Below are positions 1-5,035 of a stretch of DNA of 9,970 nucleotides, one piece after another; position 1 is the stretch's first letter, and every line of letters starts with the position of its first letter. This DNA is from Thermodesulfobacteriota bacterium (GTDB lineage: Bacteria > Desulfobacterota > DSM-4660 > Desulfatiglandales > HGW-15). The DNA lies in assembly GCA_025454125.1 (NCBI GenBank), contig JALOPA010000109.1, positions 1 through 9,970 on the forward strand. The letters are read 5' to 3'. Both the position numbers and the translations under genes were made by a program. Below the pieces are notes generated by a model, which worked only from the letters and a program-made list of their open reading frames with translations, made no database searches and was not told the origin of the DNA.

Positions 1-223
1 CATAACGGATGACCGCATAAAGCGGCTTCTTGGCAAGGGCTTTGTGAAAGGGCAGGAAAAAACGGCCGAAGACGGGCACCGAAAAACCGAGTCTCCCTTG
101 GTCTCCCTTAGGACTGGTAAGGATCCTGATTCCGAAAAAGACGAGCCTGGCAGTCACGGCGGTGAGAAGCAACAGAAAGACGACCCAGAGCAGAGGGCCC
201 TCTGAGAAAGTGCTTAAGTCCAT
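1..223 (-). CDS. N-terminal fragment of an integral membrane protein, possibly nitrate-reductase-gamma-like
   Basis: Partial gene, cut by the left edge. The frame is open for 74 codons from an ATG at 221-223. A very strong ribosome binding site, AGGAGGAGG (229-237 read on the minus strand), sits five bases upstream, which fixes the start. The product begins MDLSTFSEGPLLWVVF and has one clear membrane segment at about residues 12-33. A basic loop follows, with the text FHKALAKKPLYAVIRY at about residues 59-74. A first helix after 'GPLLW', then a basic loop before the next helix, recalls the NarI/DsrM/TmcC-like cytochrome b membrane subunits of anaerobic electron-transfer complexes, but the haem-ligand region lies outside the window. 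The membrane location is secure and the family is a guess. It is transcribed divergently from the IclR regulator and has a near-consensus promoter with a palindrome just after it, so regulation by that IclR protein is likely. Confidence 0.62.
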   Translation of the reverse strand, partial: MDLSTFSEGPLLWVVFLLLLTAVTARLVFFGIRILTSPKGDQGRLGFSVPVFGRFFLPFHKALAKKPLYAVIRY

Positions 224-261
224 GGTGGCCTCCTCCTGTTGGTCAATCCACAAAATCCCTG

Positions 262-277
262 GTTCATTTAAGTGAAC
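262..277. promoter_or_regulatory. Candidate IclR operator, copy 1
   Basis: The 16-bp palindrome GTTCATTTAAGTGAAC has five-base arms and a 6-bp centre whose inner TTAA is also symmetric. It lies 13 bp downstream of the minus-strand -10 box, where a bound repressor would block promoter clearance. The same arm sequence and spacing recur at 427-442. IclR-family proteins bind such palindromes as dimers. That the neighbouring IclR protein is the binder is inferred. Confidence 0.6.
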
Positions 278-290
278 AAATTTACCGATT

Positions 291-318
291 ATCATATTCG
301 GAGGGGGTTTTTTGTCAA
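291..318 (-). promoter_or_regulatory. Sigma70-type promoter of the divergent membrane gene
   Basis: On the minus strand a perfect -35 box TTGACA (313-318) is separated by 16 bp from a -10 box TATGAT (291-296, five of six consensus bases). The start point would fall near 284, giving a leader of about 60 nt before the ATG at 223. A GTTCA-N6-TGAAC palindrome covers the first transcribed bases. Confidence 0.6.
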
Positions 319-328
319 GGACAAAATC

Positions 329-343
329 GGTCTCCCGGAGACC
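329..343. promoter_or_regulatory. Perfect 7-bp inverted repeat upstream of the minus-strand promoter
   Basis: GGTCTCC and GGAGACC flank a single central C. The repeat begins 10 bp beyond the -35 box of the membrane gene, an activator-like position. It differs from the GTTCA palindromes, so if functional it would be read by another protein or serve as a second type of site. No binding protein can be named. Confidence 0.3.
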
Positions 344-388
344 AAGGACATGTACGAGCCGCGATTCTTTTGCAGGGTCAGATTCCTG

Positions 389-418
389 TTGACAGCGATG
401 TCCGGTTATCGGTAGATT
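389..418 (+). promoter_or_regulatory. Sigma70-type promoter of the IclR-family gene
   Basis: A perfect -35 box TTGACA (389-394) is followed after 18 bp by TAGATT (413-418, four of six consensus bases). Transcription would start near 425, giving a leader of only about 19 nt before the ATG at 444. The second GTTCA-N6-TGAAC palindrome (427-442) covers this start region. Confidence 0.5.
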
Positions 419-426
419 CATTGTGA

Positions 427-442
427 GTTCAATACGGTGAAC
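427..442. promoter_or_regulatory. Candidate IclR operator, copy 2 (autoregulatory)
   Basis: GTTCAATACGGTGAAC has arms and spacing identical to the palindrome at 262-277. Both copies are followed by AA, so 14 of 18 bases match. It ends one base before the regulator's start codon and overlaps its weak ribosome binding site. An offset longer inverted repeat overlaps it: ATTCATTGT at 416-424 pairs with ACAATGAAT at 441-449. Binding here would repress the regulator's own transcription, and the longer repeat could also hide the start codon in the mRNA. Confidence 0.6.
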
Positions 443-443
443 A

Positions 444-1232
444 ATGAATAAAGGATATTTCGCACCATCGGTCAAGAAAGCCTTCGAGATCCTGAAGCTT
501 GTTTCTACGAGCAAGGGCGGGGTTGGAATCAGCGAGATTGCCAGGGATCTGGGAATGGCCAAAAGCACGGTCCACGGGATGACCTCTGCCTTAGAGGAGA
601 TCGGCGTGGTCTTGCGGGATCCCGCGACAAAGAGATACACCCTCGGGTTCACGCTCTTCGAGTTGGGCAAGAGCGCCTACTCGCAGATCGATCTCAAGAA
701 CCTTGCGAGGCCCGTGGCTGAGGAACTGATGGAAAGAACCCATGCGTCGGTTTTCCTGGGAGTTCTGAACTGGGATCACGTCACGATCCTGGATGTGGTG
801 GAACCCAGGACCGAGCTCAAGATCACGGCGCCCATTGGAACGACCCTACCGCTCCTGGCAGGGGCCGCAGGAAAAGTGTTTCTTTCGAGGATGGATGAGG
901 AAGAGGCAAAAAGAATCATCAAGACCAAAGGGCTCACCCGGTTTACCGAAAACTCGATCACCAGTGTGGAGCGCTATTTTCAGGAAATCCGAGCGACCAG
1001 GGAGAACGGCTTCGCCACCGATGATGAGGAGTACATCCCCGGCGTGAGGGCCGTTGCCGCCCCGATCAAAGAGGCGGCCCCGCTCCTGTCCGCCATCTGG
1101 GTCGTGGGTCTCAAGGCCAGCCTTGACGAGGAGAGAATAAAACTCCTCACCCAATACGCGGTAGACGCTGCCAGGGCCATTGATCTCAGAATCGAAAAAG
1201 AGCGTCTTGGCCCCTCGGGAGCCACCCAATAA
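444..1232 (+). CDS. IclR-family transcriptional regulator
   Basis: The 262-residue length is typical of the family. Residues about 8-74 form the winged helix-turn-helix DNA-binding domain. The helix-turn-helix is ISEIARDLGMAKSTVHGMTSAL at about 29-50, and the wing ends in RYTLGFTLFELG. From about 85 to 252 lies the IclR effector-binding domain, with the family landmarks 'G...LPLLAGAAGKVFL' and 'NGFATDDEEYIPGVRAVAAPI'. Dimeric or tetrameric binding to palindromes and control of a neighbouring catabolic or transport gene are usual for the family, but the ligand cannot be predicted. The ATG at 444 is the only reasonable start. It has only a weak Shine-Dalgarno sequence (GGTGA, 436-440), which suggests low expression. 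The gene is divergent from the membrane-protein gene, shares two matching palindromes with it, and converges on the HD-domain gene across 25 bp. Confidence 0.95.
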   Translation: MNKGYFAPSVKKAFEILKLVSTSKGGVGISEIARDLGMAKSTVHGMTSALEEIGVVLRDPATKRYTLGFTLFELGKSAYSQIDLKNLARPVAEELMERTHASVFLGVLNWDHVTILDVVEPRTELKITAPIGTTLPLLAGAAGKVFLSRMDEEEAKRIIKTKGLTRFTENSITSVERYFQEIRATRENGFATDDEEYIPGVRAVAAPIKEAAPLLSAIWVVGLKASLDEERIKLLTQYAVDAARAIDLRIEKERLGPSGATQ

Positions 1233-1257
1233 GATCCTTCCGGCCCTGCAGACCCGA

Positions 1258-1911
1258 TCATTTTTTCCCTTCGTATTCCTGCTGGAACCTTTCGAAGAAC
1301 TGTTTCATGAAGGCGTGACGCTCCTCTGCCAGACGTTTTCCTTCATCCGTGAGCATCCGGTTTTTGATCTTGGAGAGCTTGAGCTTGAATTCCCTGTATC
1401 CTGTATCCTCTTCCGTGTAAGGCCGGGTGTTGCGGAGGTCCACCTCCGGATTGTGAAGCTTGGCTCCCACCTCTCCGGCAAACAGAAAAGCCCTGCCGAT
1501 GCCGATTGCGCCGATGGAATCGAGCTTGTCCGCGTCAAAAAGAGTTCTTGCCTCCAGCGTCTCAGGGGCGCTGTTTCCCCGATATCGGTGTGATCCAATA
1601 CAGTGGACAATGTTGTGTTTTTTCTCATCGGACAGGGGATAGTACACCAGCAGAGATTGGGCGATTTCCGCTCCCTTTTCCGCATGACAGACCGCCCCCT
1701 TAGAGGCGTCTTCGTAGGACCGTCCCACATCGTGGAGAAAAGCGGCGACCGCGAGAACCTCCAAATCGGCGCCCTCCACCCGCCCAATATGCATGCACAG
1801 TCTGTGGACCCGTTCCGTGTGACCCCAGTCGTGACTGCCGCGAGCCGCAGCGAAGCAGTTCTTGGCGTATTCAATGATGTCATCGAGCGTGAGAGCCATC
1901 ACAGAGATCAC
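1258..1911 (-). CDS. HD-domain metal-dependent phosphohydrolase
   Basis: The 217-residue soluble protein carries the HD-superfamily signature: HDWGH at residues 27-31, the metal-binding pair HD in AFLHDVGR (H60-D61), H76 in a following helix, and the late Asp in FDADKLD (D126-D131). These residues coordinate one or two metal ions for phosphoester hydrolysis in HD enzymes related to YedJ. The natural substrate is not evident, and nothing suggests a nucleotide-second-messenger domain. The start could be the GTG at 1911, which overlaps the upstream peptidase's TGA by four bases and implies translational coupling, or the ATG at 1899, which gives MALTLDD and is the more usual N-terminus for the family. 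It is the second gene of an operon with the M23 peptidase. Confidence 0.9.
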   Translation of the reverse strand: MISVMALTLDDIIEYAKNCFAAARGSHDWGHTERVHRLCMHIGRVEGADLEVLAVAAFLHDVGRSYEDASKGAVCHAEKGAEIAQSLLVYYPLSDEKKHNIVHCIGSHRYRGNSAPETLEARTLFDADKLDSIGAIGIGRAFLFAGEVGAKLHNPEVDLRNTRPYTEEDTGYREFKLKLSKIKNRMLTDEGKRLAEERHAFMKQFFERFQQEYEGKK

Positions 1912-3302
1912 TCAATGAGCGAAAGCTTCTTGGTCACGTTGTCCGTGATCCAGTGCCGGTCCCACCACTCCACGGGGTTCACGAAGATCCCCTGGAGCAT
2001 GACGGAAAAATGGAGGTGGTCCCCGCCTGCAAGGCCTGTGTCGCCGGTCAGCCCAATCGTCTGGCCTTTCTTCACGTCCTGTCCCTCGCTCACCTCGATC
2101 TTGCTGAGGTGCCCGTAAACCGAGGAAAGCCCCTGCCCGTGATCCATGACGACCGCGAGCCCATAGATTCCGAGCCTGTCGGCAAAGATCACCCTCCCGC
2201 TGTTGGAGGCGAGCACCGGAGCGTTCGTGAGGGAGGCGAGATCGACGCCGAGATGAAACTTGTCGTCAACCCTCTGTCCCTTGTAATAGTAGAAACGATG
2301 ATCCGCGAATCGGGCCATGGTCTGCCCGTTCCAGTGAGAAAGCCACACGCCGTCCCAGAGCCTGTCGCGGCTGGTCCTGTCTTTCAGCTGAGAAAGGGTC
2401 TGGTGGTTCTCGCGGCGAAGATCATTGTTGATCTTGAGGAATTTCTTGATCGCGCTGTCCTCGGAATCGAGCGGGTAGAAGGAGAAGTAGGAGAGCAGCT
2501 TTTCGAGGAACCGGTCCGTGAGGTCGATTTTGTCCTCGCGGAACTTTTTCCGGATCACGTGGTAATAAAAGGAGGTGCTTGCCTCATTCCCCGCCTTGTC
2601 TTTGGCCCAAACATGGATCTTGGGATTCGACGTCTTGTCGTAAGGAACGGCGAAATAGCAATGGTGGACCCCCTTTTCCTGCTGATCCTTATCCGGATAA
2701 CCCGGAAAGAAGAGGTCATCGACGAACACACCGCTCGAAGAGGTGTCCGCAGAAGTCTGATACACGGCAAACCCCACCCCGCCCACATTCACGTTGTGCA
2801 TGCGGCTGACGGCCCTGAGGGACGGAGGGACCGTGTCCACGACGCTCTTGTGCTGGAGGCTGGCAAGATTCCCGTCGCCTCTCCTCGAGAAGTCCCGCAC
2901 TTGGAGCGTGAGGGTGATCTCCCCTTGGGCGAGTTTGAGCGCCGTGGGATCGAGGGAGATTTCCTTTTGGACCTGGTGGACCCCGTCGCGGTTCAGAAGG
3001 CCCTGATAAGGGTAGGTCTCATCCAGGAGGAAAGTTTCCTTGCCTCCTTGTGTGATGAAGACCCTGACGGCTCTAAGGCCCCGCTTTTTGTCCTCCGCCG
3101 TGACCGTGAACTTCTGAGCCTTGGAGATGTACTCGGGAAGAGGCTGGAGGCTCGCCTCAGGCGCTTCCCCCTCGTATAGGAATACGACGAACCATCCCAC
3201 AGCCCCAAGAACGATTAAGAGAAACACGAATCCGGTTATCAAGACAAGTTTTCTAAGGTCCAAAGCTCCTCCATCATCCCCGTCTCTACGAGGGGGAGGC
3301 AC
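1908..3302 (-). CDS. Membrane-anchored M23-family (LytM) peptidase
   Basis: The 464-residue protein has a short basic N-terminus, one membrane helix at about residues 18-42, and a long extracytoplasmic part. Residues about 50-250 look like beta-rich Ig-like repeats (note VDTVPPSLRAVS and WAKDKAGNEAS). A helical linker at about 255-320 precedes the C-terminal LytM domain (about 340-455). All catalytic elements are present: HLGVD supplies zinc ligands H350 and D354, YGHLS supplies H398, and HLHF supplies H429 and H431. It should therefore be an active zinc endopeptidase acting on peptidoglycan cross-links, anchored in the inner membrane and facing the periplasm. The displayed start is GTG at 3302 and has no good ribosome binding site. 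A TTG at residue 14, beside a GGAGGA, is an alternative, although the spacing is short. The gene overlaps the HD-domain gene by 4 nt and is divergent from the flavoprotein gene. Confidence 0.92.
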   Translation of the reverse strand: MPPPRRDGDDGGALDLRKLVLITGFVFLLIVLGAVGWFVVFLYEGEAPEASLQPLPEYISKAQKFTVTAEDKKRGLRAVRVFITQGGKETFLLDETYPYQGLLNRDGVHQVQKEISLDPTALKLAQGEITLTLQVRDFSRRGDGNLASLQHKSVVDTVPPSLRAVSRMHNVNVGGVGFAVYQTSADTSSSGVFVDDLFFPGYPDKDQQEKGVHHCYFAVPYDKTSNPKIHVWAKDKAGNEASTSFYYHVIRKKFREDKIDLTDRFLEKLLSYFSFYPLDSEDSAIKKFLKINNDLRRENHQTLSQLKDRTSRDRLWDGVWLSHWNGQTMARFADHRFYYYKGQRVDDKFHLGVDLASLTNAPVLASNSGRVIFADRLGIYGLAVVMDHGQGLSSVYGHLSKIEVSEGQDVKKGQTIGLTGDTGLAGGDHLHFSVMLQGIFVNPVEWWDRHWITDNVTKKLSLIE

Positions 3303-3359
3303 AAAGGGTTGAACAACGCAAAGAGTGAATTGACTATGTGCCTTTGCCTCTCTGTCCCT

Positions 3360-3387
3360 TTGTCCCTGGAGCTGTCGGCTGTATACT
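3360..3387 (+). promoter_or_regulatory. Possible promoter of the flavoprotein gene
   Basis: TTGTCC (3360-3365) and TATACT (3382-3387, five of six consensus bases) are 16 bp apart in the gap between two divergent genes. The GTATAC at 3381-3386 is palindromic, so a -10 box for the opposite strand could overlap it. The minus-strand -35 is not convincing. Confidence 0.35.
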
Positions 3388-3436
3388 ACAGGATAAAGGA
3401 TAAGTCCAACCCATGCAAGGGAAAGGGGGAGAAGCG

Positions 3437-4039
3437 GTGCGGAGAAAAGAATTTGAAGTGGCGGAGAAGAGCCGAATCGAAGACGTCTTGAAAAGCGCGG
3501 AGATCGGATACCTCGCGTTCAACGGAGCCGACGGTTGGCCCAGGGTGACGGCGCTGAACTTCGCCTATGACGGACGGGTCCTCTGGCACGGGGCCGCGGC
3601 AGGGGAGCGCTTCGAGTGTTTGGAAAAGGACCCTCGCGCGACTTTTTTCGCGGTTTCCCTTCAGACCTATCTGCCCTCCCACTTCCTCTTCGAAGAGGAT
3701 GCGTCCGGATCGTCGGTGGCTTTCAAGTCGGCCGTGGTGCGAGGGCAATGCCGGTTCATCGAAGACCCGGCGGAGAAATGTGCGGTCCTCAATCTCCTCA
3801 TGGAAAAATACCAGCCTGAGGGAGGGTACAGGAGATTGACCCCTGGAGATGAAATGTACCGGAAGGTCCTGCGGATGACCGGAGTGTTCGCGCTCACCCC
3901 GGAGACCATGACCGGGAAGTTCAAATTCGCTCAGCAGAGGAGCGAGGAGGATCGAAGGCGAATCGCTGCAAAGCTCAGGGAGAGAGGGAACCCCGCCGAC
4001 CTCCAGGTCGCCGAGGAGATAATGAGGAGCTTCGGGTAA
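3437..4039 (+). CDS. Pyridoxamine-5'-phosphate-oxidase-like (NimA-type) flavin-binding protein
   Basis: About 200 residues, forming a split-barrel flavin-binding fold. The start MRRKEFEV, then IEDVLKSAEIGYLAF, GWPRVTALNFAYDG, LWHGAAAGERFECLEKDPRATF and a late KFKFAQQRSEEDR, matches the pattern of small NimA/PNPOx-related proteins that bind FMN or F420. Their substrates are usually unknown, and some members reduce nitroimidazoles. An upstream in-frame ATG at 3413 would add eight residues (MQGKGGEA). The GTG at 3437 is preferred because GGGGGAG (3425-3431) lies five bases before it and the resulting N-terminus is the usual one. There is no signal peptide, so it is cytoplasmic. It is a single-gene unit: divergent from the M23 peptidase and convergent with the cyclotransferase-like gene across a repeat element. 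Confidence 0.85.
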   Translation: MRRKEFEVAEKSRIEDVLKSAEIGYLAFNGADGWPRVTALNFAYDGRVLWHGAAAGERFECLEKDPRATFFAVSLQTYLPSHFLFEEDASGSSVAFKSAVVRGQCRFIEDPAEKCAVLNLLMEKYQPEGGYRRLTPGDEMYRKVLRMTGVFALTPETMTGKFKFAQQRSEEDRRRIAAKLRERGNPADLQVAEEIMRSFG

Positions 4040-4077
4040 GGCTTAAAGGAAATTCTCGCAAGTCAAGGGAGATGCTA

Positions 4078-4196
4078 TCGTAAGAAGCCGTCACCCCGGC
4101 GAAAACCGGGGTCCAGAGAATTCGTAACGAGTTAAAAACACTGGATTCCGGCTTTCGCCGGAATGACGGAAAAAGGCGTTTTCCGGCTTTTTACGA
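4078..4196. repeat. MITE/REP-like inverted-repeat element A
   Basis: Two 29-bp arms (4088-4116 and 4141-4169) match at 24 of 29 positions when one is reversed, around a 24-bp centre. Each arm is itself a hairpin: CCCCGG/CCGGGG on the left, and ATTCCGGC/GCCGGAAT with a TTTC loop on the right. Outside them, 13-bp arms (4078-4090 and 4184-4196) pair at 12 of 13 positions. The element fills most of the 173-bp gap between two convergent genes and could end transcription from both sides. It has no coding capacity. Mobility by a transposase elsewhere is inferred. Confidence 0.75.
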
Positions 4197-4212
4197 AGCC
4201 ATCAAGAAGATC

Positions 4213-4698
4213 TCATGATTTTCCCTGCGCTTTGCGGATGATCTCTTCCAGTTGCTTGATGTAATCCGCGGGCAGGGGCCATGCTCTGGCGCCGACCAGG
4301 ATCGGGGTTGTGTAGGTTTCTGGCGGCTGGTAGGGGCCGGCCGGGTCAGGGATGGTCAGGGTGTTCGCGGGGACCTTTTGCCCCTTGTCATTGATCAGCG
4401 TGATGTGGATGACCGCCCACAATCCCTTGTCCACGCCTGAGGCCGCATCCAGGTCGGCCAACTCCTTTGCAGGAAGGCCGTAGAGAACGCCGTACATCGT
4501 GCTCGCCGCGTCTTCGACGAGCGTACACCCTCCGACCGATGGATCTGCACCGCACAAGGCAAACCCCATCCGGTACCCCTTCAGGCTCATCACCCCGAGG
4601 GGTTGCGCGGAAGGGCAGTACTTTTTCATCCCGTTGAGGTCGAGCAGGGTGCCGTAGGCAAAATAGACCGCGTTGTTCTTGTTTGCTGATGGAGCCAT
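4213..4698 (-). CDS. Gamma-glutamylcyclotransferase-like protein with substituted catalytic residue
   Basis: The 161-residue cytoplasmic protein starts at an ATG with AGGAGG eight bases upstream. It has the GGCT fold landmarks: the substrate-binding loop YFAYGTLL (residues 12-19), GVLYGLPAKELADLDAASGVDKGLW (about 70-94), and a late ETYTTPILVGARAWPLPADYIKQLEE segment. From memory of human GGCT, the LDEQEGVKSGMY segment aligns without gaps to LDAASGVDKGLW here, which puts Ser87 where the catalytic Glu belongs. Classical members release 5-oxoproline from gamma-glutamyl peptides. This one may be inactive, use another acid/base, or bind a different ligand. There are no operon partners. It is convergent with the flavoprotein gene. 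Confidence 0.82.
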   Translation of the reverse strand: MAPSANKNNAVYFAYGTLLDLNGMKKYCPSAQPLGVMSLKGYRMGFALCGADPSVGGCTLVEDAASTMYGVLYGLPAKELADLDAASGVDKGLWAVIHITLINDKGQKVPANTLTIPDPAGPYQPPETYTTPILVGARAWPLPADYIKQLEEIIRKAQGKS

Positions 4699-4778
4699 GT
4701 TCTTATCCTCCTGTAACCATCGTGAGACATCAAATGGAGTTGATCCTTCTGCCGAAAAGCGAGCACGGAATTCCCCGC

Positions 4779-4799
4779 CCCCCCTTGGCTGAAGGGGGG
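4779..4799. repeat. C-rich perfect hairpin
   Basis: CCCCCCTT (4779-4786) pairs perfectly with AAGGGGGG (4792-4799) around a GGCTG loop. No T-run follows on either strand, so it does not look like a standard intrinsic terminator. On the minus strand it would fall in the leader of the cyclotransferase-like gene if transcription starts beyond it. It resembles short dispersed G/C-run hairpins seen in many GC-rich genomes. Confidence 0.5.
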
Positions 4800-4827
4800 A
4801 CAGCGGCTGTCAGACGACTCGCGTTTT

Positions 4828-4859
4828 TTTGCCAAAAAGAGAGGACCGAGATCATCTCG
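4828..4859 (-). terminator. Weak candidate terminator of the importer operon
   Basis: Read on the minus strand, the perfect palindrome CGAGAT-G-ATCTCG (4847-4859) is followed by a pyrimidine-rich stretch ending in CTCTCTTTTT. Its loop would be too tight without fraying, so this is tentative. Element B, nearer the operon's end, could do the same job. Confidence 0.25.
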
Positions 4860-4862
4860 ATC

Positions 4863-4957
4863 GTCACTCCCGCGAATGAAGCCTGTCCCCGCGCAGGCGG
4901 GGAGCGGGAGGCCAGAAAAGCCTGTCAATACTGGATTCCCGCATTCGCGGGAATGAC
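4863..4957. repeat. MITE/REP-like inverted-repeat element B with enlarged left arm
   Basis: The right arm (4931-4957) reads in reverse as GTCATTCCCGCG-AATGCGGGAATCCAG. The left arm begins GTCACTCCCGCGAATG (4863-4878) and ends CGGGAGGCCAG (4905-4915), matching the right arm but with 26 extra bases at 4879-4904. Those extra bases carry their own hairpin, CCCCGC-GCAG-GCGGGG (4887-4902). The element belongs to the same family as the one at 4078-4196. It lies 78 bp after the importer operon's last stop codon. Confidence 0.7.
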
Positions 4958-5035
4958 ATTCCGGTCGGCCGGTCGCTTTCTGCTTCGCCCAGATCGCCCA
5001 GAGAAATAGGGTGTCCGATAGGCTTCAAGGGAAAC

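Larger units (their letters stand above)
4699..5035. other. 337-bp intergenic region with hairpins and a repeat element
   Basis: No convincing gene. It is the upstream region of the cyclotransferase-like gene and the downstream region of the importer operon. It contains a C-rich hairpin (4779-4799), a 13-bp perfect palindrome (4847-4859) and inverted-repeat element B (4863-4957). Short open frames crossing it lack coding character and run through the repeat. No clear promoter boxes for the cyclotransferase-like gene were found. Confidence 0.6.

Noticed and set aside
1953..3179. Plus-strand open frame of 408 codons opposite the M23 peptidase
   Set aside because: It is wholly antisense to a gene with clear catalytic motifs, its composition is a mirror of GC-biased coding sequence, and it shows no recognisable domain.
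4078..4196. Possible CRISPR-like repeat pair
   Set aside because: The two similar arms are inverted rather than direct, there are only two, and no spacer series exists.
4683..5009. Plus-strand open frame of 108 codons in the 4699-5035 gap
   Set aside because: It runs through hairpins and the inverted-repeat element, giving text such as WIPAFAGMTF that is the translation of the repeat rather than of a gene.
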